From JBOHSA01 sp050732995 (GTDB lineage: Bacteria > Gemmatimonadota > Gemmatimonadetes > Gemmatimonadales > GWC2-71-9): a stretch of DNA of 36,090 nt. The notes under the pieces were generated by a model. It was not told where the DNA came from. It was given only the letters and a program-made list of their open reading frames with translations, and searched no databases. The stretch lies in contig JBOHSA010000193.1 in assembly GCA_050732995.1 (NCBI GenBank), forward strand, positions 1-36,090, written 5' to 3'. Positions 1 through 6,702 of this stretch are shown here, in pieces (position 1 is the stretch's first letter; the number at the start of each line of letters is the position of its first letter). The position numbers and the translations under genes were made by a program.

Positions 1-242
1 CCCCCCAGCCGGCTCCAGGCCGGGAACGACGTGCCGTCGAACGGGCTGGTGTAATAGGGCCCGCCGCGCTCGCCGAACCGCGTATACGCATCGTAGATCT
101 GGAGCCCGCTCGCGATCATGCCGGCGAGCAGCACGGCGGTCGCCCAGTGGGTGAGCCGGACGATCCAGTGGTGGCGGTGCACCGGCGGGCGGGGCGGGGT
201 CTTGGGCTTGGCGGGTGCGGCGGAGGCGGGAGCGTCAGCCAT
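1..242 (-). CDS. Cytochrome b561/Ni-Fe-hydrogenase-b-type membrane subunit, N-terminal part (cut by window edge)
   Basis: The reading frame starts at the ATG at 242-240 and stays open to base 1, giving about 80 residues. After a Pro/Ala/Lys-rich cytoplasmic leader (residues 1-20) comes HRHHWIVRLTHWATAVLL, then a hydrophobic helix and GLQIYDAYTRFG. The Arg/His-rich start, the RxTHW motif at the head of the first helix and the aromatic segment after it are typical of four-helix b-haem subunits that link quinones to molybdopterin oxidoreductases or hydrogenases. The THW histidine would be a haem ligand in that family. The partner enzyme would lie to the left, outside the window. The gene is divergent from the lipoprotein at 265 with only 22 bases between. 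The start is supported by a TATACT hexamer 6 bases upstream; no ribosome site is visible. The fold is fairly clear; the exact subfamily is open. Confidence 0.72.
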   Translation of the reverse strand, partial: MADAPASAAPAKPKTPPRPPVHRHHWIVRLTHWATAVLLAGMIASGLQIYDAYTRFGERGGPYYTSPFDGTSFPAWSRLG

Positions 243-248
243 CGGGCG

Positions 249-256
249 AGTATATT
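249..256. promoter_or_regulatory. Overlapping divergent -10 elements in a 22-base gap
   Basis: On the plus strand TATATT (251-256) lies 8 bases before the ATG at 265. On the minus strand TATACT (bases 254-249) lies 6 bases before the ATG at 242. The two hexamers share four base pairs. With standard -10 to +1 spacing both transcripts would begin at or within a couple of bases of the start codon. Neither start has a Shine-Dalgarno sequence. This is inferred from spacing and motif match only. Confidence 0.5.
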
Positions 257-264
257 GTCACGCC

Positions 265-777
265 ATGAGACTGGCAATGACGGTGATCGTGGCGCTCGTC
301 GCTGCGTGTCATGCCCGCACCGGGGACCGCGTGGCCGCCGACTCGCTCGATCTCGCGGGGCTCGCGCCCCGGGATTCGGCCGACAGCGTGCTGCGGACCC
401 CGCGGGTGGTCACCCGGCCGGCCGTCATCGTCTTCTGGCTCGTCGCGGGCGACACGTTGCACCCCGACGACGCGGCCGCGGCGTTCGACGAGCTGACGCT
501 GGCCACGGAAGGCATCGTGCCCGCGCTCGCGGCCTACGACATTCAGCTGCTGCCCACCAACGCCGACACGGTGTACGTCGAGCTGCCCAACCGGCGCCGC
601 CAGTCCATTCTGCTGTCCGGTCTGGAATTCCCCTTCGGGTTCGTGCTGGTGGAGCCGGGGGGGGTGGAGCGGATTCTCAGCGGGATCTTCAGCGAGGAGG
701 ATCTGCTGGAGGAGCTGCGCGCGTATTTCGACCTGCCCGAGGACTCGACGAGCGCGCCGCCGAAGATCACGACGTGA
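265..777 (+). CDS. Putative small lipoprotein with thioredoxin-like region
   Basis: 170 residues from the ATG at 265. A longer in-frame extension back to 118 runs antisense to the neighbouring gene and is not credible. Residues 1-14 (MRLAMTVIVALVAAC) form a lipoprotein signal with the lipidated Cys at 14. The mature part has a hydrophobic beta-strand-like segment (RPAVIVFWLVAGDTL), then a helix and a stretch ending GFVLVEPGG, then an acidic C-terminus. The strand-helix order suggests a thioredoxin-like fold but there is no CxxC, so I would not predict redox activity. It probably sits in the outer membrane facing the periplasm. It is divergent from the cytochrome b subunit and may share its promoter region. 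The function is unknown. Confidence 0.6.
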   Translation: MRLAMTVIVALVAACHARTGDRVAADSLDLAGLAPRDSADSVLRTPRVVTRPAVIVFWLVAGDTLHPDDAAAAFDELTLATEGIVPALAAYDIQLLPTNADTVYVELPNRRRQSILLSGLEFPFGFVLVEPGGVERILSGIFSEEDLLEELRAYFDLPEDSTSAPPKITT

Positions 778-907
778 TGCCTTGCCGCGTCACCGGTAAC
801 CGGAACAGACGCGCAGAGGGTCGTGGCGCGGGGACATCACCGCAACAAATAACGGAGCGGTCGCGTCGAGGCACCTCAACGAACCGCCGCCCCGGGGGCC
901 AGCCGCG
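778..907. other. Convergent intergenic gap
   Basis: 130 bases between the stop of the plus-strand lipoprotein and the stop of the minus-strand DUF2846-like gene. Both genes must terminate here. I see no perfect stem with a T-run and no short gene I can support. Confidence 0.4.
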
Positions 908-1363
908 CTAACGCCCGGCTTCTGACTCAACTAGCCGCCGCTCGGCTACGGCTTTGCGGCCCTCGATCTCGTCCACCTGACGCAGGGCGACACGCGCCTC
1001 GAAGAAGCCGAGCAGGTCCCAAACGCCCCGCCGACGATACAGCTCGACGTAGTACACTCGCTCCGGCTCAGCCTCGAACTCGAGACGCGCGAGGCTTTCC
1101 TCGGTGTGCGACTGAAGCGTGTAGGTGCCGGGAGGGATCTCGACCATCAAATACGTTCCCCAGCTCAGCCCGCCAATCAACCGACCGTTCAGGACCACAG
1201 GAAACACCCGGCTGCCGCTGCTCTTGCAGAGCACGTAAAGCCGGGCGCGGCTCGGCGTCGGGGTGAACAAGCGCGCTTTGGCCACCGCGTCCGGCGATGC
1301 CGGGGGCAGGGGGGCGCACGCAGCCGCCAGCGCGAGCAACCCAAGCAGCGCCAGCCGGCTCAT
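908..1363 (-). CDS. DUF2846-like lipoprotein
   Basis: From the ATG at 1363 the protein has 151 residues. It starts MSRLALLGLLALAAAC, a clear lipoprotein signal with Cys at 16. The mature domain has RLYVLCKSSG..., a central GTYLMVEIPPGTYTL segment and then AEPERVYYVELYRRRG. This strand pattern (small beta protein, P-G-x-Y-T turn, 'yYVel') matches the DUF2846 family of bacterial lipoproteins, whose function is unknown. An odd point is the start. An in-frame GTG at 1519 has a strong AAGGAGG five bases before it, while the ATG at 1363 has none. The longer form (203 residues) would put 52 extra residues before the lipoprotein signal. I keep 1363 because the signal and lipobox fit there. The stop is secure. 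Confidence 0.65.
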   Translation of the reverse strand: MSRLALLGLLALAAACAPLPPASPDAVAKARLFTPTPSRARLYVLCKSSGSRVFPVVLNGRLIGGLSWGTYLMVEIPPGTYTLQSHTEESLARLEFEAEPERVYYVELYRRRGVWDLLGFFEARVALRQVDEIEGRKAVAERRLVESEAGR

Positions 1364-1716
1364 CGATGCCGGCGTCAGCGAATTTGCGACCGGATCCGCG
1401 GTCGAGGCACCACGACTAGGTCGTACCACTGCACCGGTGGCACGACCACCTAGCGCCGCCGATTTCGCTTCCGCCCTGGGCGTCGGTGAGAGCGTCAAGG
1501 TCGTTCTAGCGATCTCCACGGTGACCTCCTTGGTGGCGGAAAACCCACGAGCGGAAACCACCGGAAGGTTCGTGCCAACTCGAGCCCGGTTCTAACTGCT
1601 TGTATACTTGGAAGATCCGCGAGTGTCGGGACCAGTCGGTGTCCCCTGCGACGGACAAACCGTGCGTAAGGTCGGTCCGTCCACCCTCCACCCAGGGCGG
1701 GAGTGAGAGCGAGCCC
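1364..1716. other. Intergenic stretch with possible 5' extension of the DUF2846-like gene
   Basis: About 350 bases separate the lipoprotein start from the remnant barrel gene. The part up to 1561 is open in frame with the lipoprotein, and contains the GTG at 1519 behind AAGGAGG (minus strand). Beyond about 1570 no reading frame looks coding on either strand. The promoter of the lipoprotein gene should lie in this stretch, but I cannot pick one -35/-10 pair with confidence. Confidence 0.4.
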
Positions 1717-1746
1717 GACGCCGAACGGAGAGGGAATTTCGGCGTC
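1717..1746. terminator. Hairpin at the 3' end of the remnant barrel gene
   Basis: Perfect 9-base inverted repeat: GACGCCGAA at 1717-1725 and TTCGGCGTC at 1738-1746, with a 12-base loop. It begins inside the stop codon (1747-1745) of the minus-strand barrel remnant and lies downstream of the TonB-receptor operon. There is no T-run after the stem on the minus strand, so it may be a 3' stabilising stem or a Rho-assisted stop, not a classical terminator. Confidence 0.45.
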
Positions 1747-2089
1747 AGCGCCCGCCGAGCGGGATTGCCAGCCCGACCGATAGGAGGAGGTCGTTCTGAA
1801 ACCTCGAGGCGGTCTCGACCCCCGTTCCCGCCTCCCTGAACTTCGCCGCGAAGAGGTAGTCCTCCACGTCGACCGATAGCTTCAGGGAAGAACCGACCGG
1901 AAACGCGACCTCCACACCCACCACGCCACCGAAGTCGGTTGTGCCCTCGGCGCCGTCATAGGCATCTCCGCTATGCGATACGACACCGAGGCCAACGATC
2001 AGATGGATGGAGACCCGGCTCGTGCTCGGCCCGACCCCGAGCAGTACCCGCCCGCTCGCAAGAAGGACATGGGTCGGCTCCGGTCGAGG
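1745..2089 (-). pseudogene. C-terminal remnant of an outer-membrane beta-barrel protein
   Basis: Minus-strand frame of 115 codons between stop codons at 2092-2090 and 1747-1745. It has no ATG, and the first GTG lies too far in to make a useful protein. The translation shows alternating strands and turns: VLLASGRVLLGVGPSTSRVS, then HLIVGLGVVSHSGDAYDGAE, TTDFGGVVGVEVAFPVG, LKLSVDVEDYLF, and finally NDLLLSVGLAIPLGGR at the stop. Amphipathic strands, Gly-rich turns and a final barrel strand are typical of small 8-strand outer-membrane proteins. The 85 bases up to the TonB-receptor stop (2176) are too short to hold the missing signal peptide and first strands. The gene has therefore lost its 5' half, by deletion or recombination. 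It follows the receptor on the same strand and was probably once its operon partner. Confidence 0.6.
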
Positions 2090-2175
2090 TCACCACGCGC
2101 GTTGGCGTGCACCAGGAGCACGCGCCGGCCTCTGCTTCGTCGCGTGCTCGCCCCGTCGCATGCCCGCCGCCCCCT

Positions 2176-4437
2176 TCAGAACTCCACGCGAAGCGTTAGG
2201 GACGGAATCGCCGGAAGTGAGAACAGCCGCTTGTACTGAACACCGTTGGCAGGATAGGAACCGTCGGGTCGCACAAGCTCTTCCGGAGGTACGGGGATCT
2301 CCGGGGCGACCGGAGCGAAGCTGAGGTTGATGACCGACAATCCGAGGAGGATCCAGGTGTTTCCAGGGCCGGCGAAGCGCGCGCGCGCGCCTAGATCCAA
2401 ATGGAAGGTGGGAGCGCTGCGCGCCGAGCCTTCGGGACCGAAGCGATAGTTGACGAGCAGTGGGGGCGGAGGCGGTTGTTCTCCTGGTAGCCTTGGAGTC
2501 TGGCTCCAGAACACCTCCTGGACCGGCGTCATGGGCTGCCCGCTCAGGAACTCACCGGCGCCGAATACGTACCAGCGGCGTCCGATCTGACTCTCAAGCT
2601 GCAGGCGGATCGCATGACGGCGATCGAGTCGCCACGGCCGCCAGAGCGCGTCCTCCCATCGCCGCTGGGACTGCGACCAGATGTAGCTGAGAACGGCGGC
2701 AGGCCCCGGAGCCTTCGGGCGCCAGGTCCCGCGAAATTCGACGCCTCCGGTTCGCGACTCCCCATAGCGGAACGGTGGCCGGCCGGATTGTTGGTCGTAC
2801 ACCGGGCGGAGCTCACCGAGTCCCTTCCCGCGAGAAAGGAAGGCCGCGACATAGGCCGACCACGGTGCACGGGCACTCTCGAGCTCCGCAGCGAGGTGAT
2901 CGACGCGAGGCACGGGAACGCCGGCCTCGCCTGCATTGAACCAGAAGTCATAGAATGCGACGGTCGGTTCCGGTTGCGGATCGGTCACGATCTGGTACAG
3001 ACGCGCGGTGTGGGCCGCGGCGACAGCCAGCGTGAGGTGTCCGGGCCACGACCAAGCGAATCGGACGCGAGGCTGCCAGGCGTGCGCACTGCCGGAAGCG
3101 TCGATCCGTATACCCAAGTCGAGCATCGCACGCCCCGCCGTCCAGCGGCCGCCGAAGAACGCTTGCAGCTCGGCGAGACGAGCCTGACGCGTGGTGGGTT
3201 CGAAATCGTCTCCCGACTCGACCGAGAGAACGTTGGTGATGCGGCGCGAGCCGAGCGCGGCGCCGCCTCGGAGCGTCGTAGCCCCCCGCCGGAGCTCCGC
3301 GTCGAGCCCGAGGCTCCATCGCGTGAACCGATTGATCACGTTGATCTCCGACGAGCGCGCCGGAATGGACGTTCCTTCGAGCGTGTAGCGGTTGGTCGAT
3401 GCAACGAGGTCCACGCCCCCGGCTGGTGTATCCACGAGTCGCGCCCGCTGGCCGATCAAGAAGTTAGACCAATCGACGCCCAGCCCTCGCCCTAGTCTCC
3501 CCAACTCGTCGCGCGCAGCGAACAGCGACCAATCCGTGCGTCGCTCGCCGCCCAGGCCGAAGGCGGCGCGCAGGTAGGCATCTTGAAAGGTGTATGGGAG
3601 TCCGTCGCCAGCGACTTGCGTGGCCGCACCGAGCCAGGCGGCGCGAGCCGCCGCGAACGCCGGCGTGGAGCCGCGCGTCCCCCACCAACCCGTCGCGGAC
3701 AGCACGCTGATGCTCAGCCCTCGGCTGGACCCGCCGTCCTCCCCCGACGTGCGCCCCCGAATGTCAACCACACTGCCAAGCGTTCCGCCATCCGCGCTGC
3801 GGGCGGGGGCTGACGCGACGGCGACGGACTCGGTGGCGTCGGCGGGAAAGCCCGAAAAGATGCGCCCGATGTGAAACGGGTTCAGGATTTCGAAGCCGTC
3901 GAGGCGAACGACGCCTTCCGCAGCATCGTACCCCCGGATGATCGGACGCGCAGACAGGGGGCTCGAGAATGAGACGGACGGCACGATGACCAGGGCCCGG
4001 AGGGGATCGGCCTCGACGGCCGGGGGCACGTTCCCCAGCGCGTGCCGCGGAATGAGCCACTCGCCAGCGGCCGGGGAGGGGGCGGAGGAACGCGGACCGC
4101 CAGGCGCGCTCACCGTGAGCTCCGCCAATGTGAGCGGCTGTCGGCCGAGGCGCACGAATGGGTCGCGGAGGCCGGCGGCGACGACGAGGGTTTCCGGTCG
4201 AAATCCGATGCTCGCGATGACGAGCGTATCAGGCCGCGGAAGGCGGCTGAACCGAATGCGGCCGAGCCGGTCGGCACTCTCCGTTCGCCTGAGCCGCAGG
4301 GAGGTCGCGTACGCACCATAGAGGGGGGTTCGAGACAGGGAGTCCGATACGGTGACAACAACCCCTTCTTGCGCTTGAAGCGTTCCGCTGCCGGACGCCA
4401 CGGTGACCACGAGGCTGTAAACCGCCGCCCGGTTCAT
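2176..4437 (-). CDS. TonB-dependent receptor with N-terminal carboxypeptidase-regulatory-like domain
   Basis: 753 residues from the ATG at 4437. Residues 1-23 are a Sec signal ending LQAQ. Residues about 25-105 form a beta-sandwich of the carboxypeptidase-regulatory type (DSLSRTPLYGAYATSL, LGRIRFSRLP, TLVIASIGFRP). The plug follows, with DPLRALVIVPSVSF, RPIIRGYDAAEG, VVRLDGFEILNPFHIG and GTLGSVVDIRG. The rest is the 22-strand barrel, ending LTLRVEF with the terminal Phe used for outer-membrane assembly. Such receptors take up siderophores, glycans or other large solutes with energy from TonB-ExbBD, which are not encoded here. The start overlaps the stop of the upstream DUF4249-like gene (ATGA), so the two are translationally coupled. 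The ORF could be read 31 codons further upstream, but the signal peptide fixes 4437. The substrate is not predictable from sequence. Confidence 0.88.
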   Translation of the reverse strand: MNRAAVYSLVVTVASGSGTLQAQEGVVVTVSDSLSRTPLYGAYATSLRLRRTESADRLGRIRFSRLPRPDTLVIASIGFRPETLVVAAGLRDPFVRLGRQPLTLAELTVSAPGGPRSSAPSPAAGEWLIPRHALGNVPPAVEADPLRALVIVPSVSFSSPLSARPIIRGYDAAEGVVRLDGFEILNPFHIGRIFSGFPADATESVAVASAPARSADGGTLGSVVDIRGRTSGEDGGSSRGLSISVLSATGWWGTRGSTPAFAAARAAWLGAATQVAGDGLPYTFQDAYLRAAFGLGGERRTDWSLFAARDELGRLGRGLGVDWSNFLIGQRARLVDTPAGGVDLVASTNRYTLEGTSIPARSSEINVINRFTRWSLGLDAELRRGATTLRGGAALGSRRITNVLSVESGDDFEPTTRQARLAELQAFFGGRWTAGRAMLDLGIRIDASGSAHAWQPRVRFAWSWPGHLTLAVAAAHTARLYQIVTDPQPEPTVAFYDFWFNAGEAGVPVPRVDHLAAELESARAPWSAYVAAFLSRGKGLGELRPVYDQQSGRPPFRYGESRTGGVEFRGTWRPKAPGPAAVLSYIWSQSQRRWEDALWRPWRLDRRHAIRLQLESQIGRRWYVFGAGEFLSGQPMTPVQEVFWSQTPRLPGEQPPPPPLLVNYRFGPEGSARSAPTFHLDLGARARFAGPGNTWILLGLSVINLSFAPVAPEIPVPPEELVRPDGSYPANGVQYKRLFSLPAIPSLTLRVEF

Positions 4438-5192
4438 GGCGCGAACAACTTGCGGCGCTCGATGAGGGCCGCCCCGAACCCCCCGAACGCTCCAGCGATG
4501 TTGGTGCGTGGCGTGCTCCGGAGCAGCCACTCGGCGGCTTCCGCGTTGTACGCCAGGACGGCCACGGTCCGGACCTCGGCTCCGCGCAGAAAGACAAGCT
4601 CGCCCTCGTAGCTCCGCAACGCTCCAACTGACTCAAGCTGTCCTGATGCTAGGGAGACTCGATACTCGAACCCGGGCGGCCCCTGGAATGCAAACGTGTA
4701 GGGAACGCAGAGTCTCGGGAGTATCCCTCTGCACGGGGCCCCAGCGGCGTTGGTGATGGTATCTCCGGCGGGGCTTTGGACTGCAAAAGTCTGCGGAACG
4801 ATCGTTTGGGCCGTAACCGCGCGGCCGTCGATCGTGCCGATCAGGCGGTACCGTTCACCTCGCCGTGGCACCAAGGTCGCTTCAAATGTGCCTGGGACGG
4901 TGTCTGGGCTGAGCGGATACGCAGTCCCCCCGTCGTCGACCACACGCAAGTCGACTCTGTCCGGTGTGATGGCATGAGGCTTCATGGGGATTTCTGAATC
5001 CGCGCGACTTGCTTCCGTGATAGTCGCGACCTGGACAGATTCGTCAGCCACCAGGACGAGACTGATGACCGGCGTTCTTTGCCCGCTGTCCGATGGTAGG
5101 GCCCGGCAAGCGGTCAAAGCGACTCCCACCGCCGCAGCGTAAGAGAGTGGGCGGATTGCTCCCGTTTGCAGTCGCCTCACGAGATCCGACAA
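4434..5192 (-). CDS. DUF4249-like lipoprotein, partner of the TonB receptor
   Basis: 252 residues from a TTG at 5192, with AGGAGG ten bases upstream; an in-frame GTG four codons later is an alternative. Residues about 14-29 form a lipoprotein signal ending LTAC. Two beta-sandwich parts follow. The first has TPVISLVLVADESVQVATIT, the second VDLRVVDDGGTAYPL, PGTFEATLVPRRGERYRLIG and AVTAQTIVP. This order (outward 'values', a modification-like strand, then 'YrL.i' and 'vtA.T.vP') is the layout of DUF4249, which in Bacteroidota is normally encoded beside a TonB receptor. The 4-base overlap with the receptor gene supports the pairing. It is likely a surface or periplasmic lipoprotein that assists the receptor. 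Family assignment rests on pattern and context, so it is moderate. Confidence 0.6.
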   Translation of the reverse strand: MSDLVRRLQTGAIRPLSYAAAVGVALTACRALPSDSGQRTPVISLVLVADESVQVATITEASRADSEIPMKPHAITPDRVDLRVVDDGGTAYPLSPDTVPGTFEATLVPRRGERYRLIGTIDGRAVTAQTIVPQTFAVQSPAGDTITNAAGAPCRGILPRLCVPYTFAFQGPPGFEYRVSLASGQLESVGALRSYEGELVFLRGAEVRTVAVLAYNAEAAEWLLRSTPRTNIAGAFGGFGAALIERRKLFAP

Positions 5193-5222
5193 GCGCTGAG
5201 GGCCTCCTAATGAGCCGACGGG

Positions 5223-5270
5223 CAGTACTCCCCCCGGACCCCCACAGGAGCCAGCCGCAGGGGAGTACTG
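5223..5270. promoter_or_regulatory. Long perfect inverted repeat between two lipoprotein genes
   Basis: CAGTACTCCCC (5223-5233) and GGGGAGTACTG (5260-5270) are perfect 11-base complements around a 26-base spacer. The element lies in the 108-base gap on the minus strand, 30-odd bases after the stop of the cysteine-rich gene and just before the AGGAGG of the DUF4249-like gene. It could be a terminator for the upstream gene (no T-run seen), an attenuator stem, or an operator for a dimeric regulator. Confidence 0.5.
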
Positions 5271-5300
5271 TTGGGTGGCTAGCGTAAAGGAGTCAACCCT

Positions 5301-6503
5301 TCACCATTTATAAAGGACCTCCACTCGGGAACAGTCTGGATTGCCATCCGGGTTCGGGGGATAACAGTTAAGTCCACCCGGGGCCTTATACAGCAGGAAC
5401 GCCGCACTACGGCTGGCATTGTTCGTGACCCGTGCGTGGTGCGAGAAGAACCCCGCTGGAGGGGTCACATAATCGAGCCACCTGTCATCCTCGCTGATGC
5501 CGTCTGTTTCAACCACATGAACATCAATATAGGCCACCTCGGACGGCGCCGACTCATGGATTAGGTAGCTCGGACATTCCAACGGCACGTAAACGTCGTC
5601 GGTGGATGCGATTTCTGTGCAGCGCCAAATCCCCGACACCTGACTTAGGGCATCGTATCCACGCATTTCGAACTCGTTCCCCTCCCCACAGAACCCATTG
5701 TCACACACGCCGTTTGTTACCAACCTCTCCAGCCAAAGGAAAGGGTAGGGGGCGGGAGAGCCGCCACCGCCGGGAGGCGGGCCATCACAGAGGTCCGCGT
5801 CTGGCGGGCACGTGCATTCGGGATCTTCGGGAGAGCAACCATCCGGGGTCAGGAATAGTGCGCGCTGGTCAGAGCGCGGGTCCTCGATGACGTCGGCCGT
5901 CGTGCGTAACCGTCGTGCATCCCGGCGAACCTGCTTCTGCTCCGCAGGTCCGAGCAGGAGGACAGCCGTGGCGTTTGGAGCCCTCGACCCTCGATCGATG
6001 AACAGCCTGGCCCCGCCGGGGAGATGGGCGAACACCGGGCTTGTCTGGTCGGTTAGAGCGGCCACGGCCATGGGCTCGGACGCCCGCCACGACCGCCGGT
6101 GAGCACGATAGGGGACGTACAGATCAATTGGGGGAAGGCTCACCACAAGGTCATATAGTCCCCTGACGGAGATGCCGCTGCGCTCAGCCACTGCCTGAAC
6201 GAGCTGGCGCCCGAGGGCGCTGTGGAGGAACTCACTCAAGACCACCTTGTGCTCCGTGAGCGGTGACTCACGCAACGCATATAGGAGAGCCACTCGTGCA
6301 GCCGGCTGCTCCAACCCTTCGGCGAGCGCTCGTGCCAACCGTTCGACAGCCAGATTCTGCTCGGGATTGTACCAGGAGTGAGAAGCCGATGCGCTGATGG
6401 GGCGGTCAGCAGCCGTGGGGAGAGAGTGGTGCTCCGCGCAAGCACCTACCCCCGTCAGCGCCGCGACGATGAGTGTCCGTAAGACGCGCCTCGAGATAGG
6501 CAT
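5301..6503 (-). CDS. Cysteine-rich lipoprotein of unknown function
   Basis: 400 residues. The start at 6503 is supported by AGGAGA seven bases upstream. Residues 1-22 are a lipoprotein signal (LRTLIVAALTGVGAC). Residues about 45-130 look helical (EQNLAVERLARALAEGLEQ, TEHKVVLSEFLHSALGRQL). The C-terminal half is a beta-rich region with ten further cysteines. They fall in a cluster (DGCSPEDPECTCPPDADLC), a GGGG linker, NGVCDNGFCGEGNEFEMRGYD, WRCTE, LECPSY, LNCYPPN and PDCSRV. Up to five disulphides are possible, so an extracytoplasmic location is likely. The DNG.C.GEGNEFE segment resembles acidic Ca-binding-type sandwich domains, but I do not recognise a family with confidence (DUF3103-like is one guess). 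It lies upstream of the DUF4249-like/TonB pair on the same strand, so it may belong to the same uptake locus. GC content is visibly lower than in the rest of the window. Confidence 0.6.
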   Translation of the reverse strand: MPISRRVLRTLIVAALTGVGACAEHHSLPTAADRPISASASHSWYNPEQNLAVERLARALAEGLEQPAARVALLYALRESPLTEHKVVLSEFLHSALGRQLVQAVAERSGISVRGLYDLVVSLPPIDLYVPYRAHRRSWRASEPMAVAALTDQTSPVFAHLPGGARLFIDRGSRAPNATAVLLLGPAEQKQVRRDARRLRTTADVIEDPRSDQRALFLTPDGCSPEDPECTCPPDADLCDGPPPGGGGSPAPYPFLWLERLVTNGVCDNGFCGEGNEFEMRGYDALSQVSGIWRCTEIASTDDVYVPLECPSYLIHESAPSEVAYIDVHVVETDGISEDDRWLDYVTPPAGFFSHHARVTNNASRSAAFLLYKAPGGLNCYPPNPDGNPDCSRVEVLYKW

Positions 6504-6616
6504 AAGGATCTCCTGGCTCTGGTGAGCGAATCGTGGTACTCCCGAACGCTAGATGGATCGGCGGCGTCAACCAGGCAGCAACAGACTATCAACCGAGGAA
6601 CCGACGTCGAGCCCGT

Positions 6617-6628
6617 AGCAGGCCTGCT
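6617..6628. promoter_or_regulatory. Perfect 12-base palindrome in a divergent promoter region
   Basis: AGCAGGCCTGCT at 6617-6628 is fully self-complementary. It sits in the 199-base gap between the divergent starts at 6503 (minus) and 6703 (plus), where an operator would be expected. No regulator gene is adjacent, so its function is a guess. Confidence 0.3.
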
Positions 6629-6689
6629 CCGCGATGGTGGCGCTCCCACGGTACGGTGGTGGCTTCCTTGCGCCGGTCTGCTTCGGCCG

Positions 6690-6695
6690 GATATT
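6690..6695 (+). promoter_or_regulatory. -10-like hexamer for a leaderless amidohydrolase mRNA
   Basis: GATATT, 7 bases before the GTG at 6703. There is no Shine-Dalgarno sequence. The spacing matches the other candidate leaderless starts in the window. Confidence 0.4.
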
Positions 6696-6702
6696 GAGGC
6701 CC

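Noticed and set aside
118..264. Upstream extension of the small lipoprotein
   Set aside because: Runs antisense through the cytochrome b gene and would bury the lipoprotein signal.
2379..2394. (CG)n run as a Z-DNA or repeat element
   Set aside because: Only about six units inside the receptor gene and easily explained by Arg/Ala codons.
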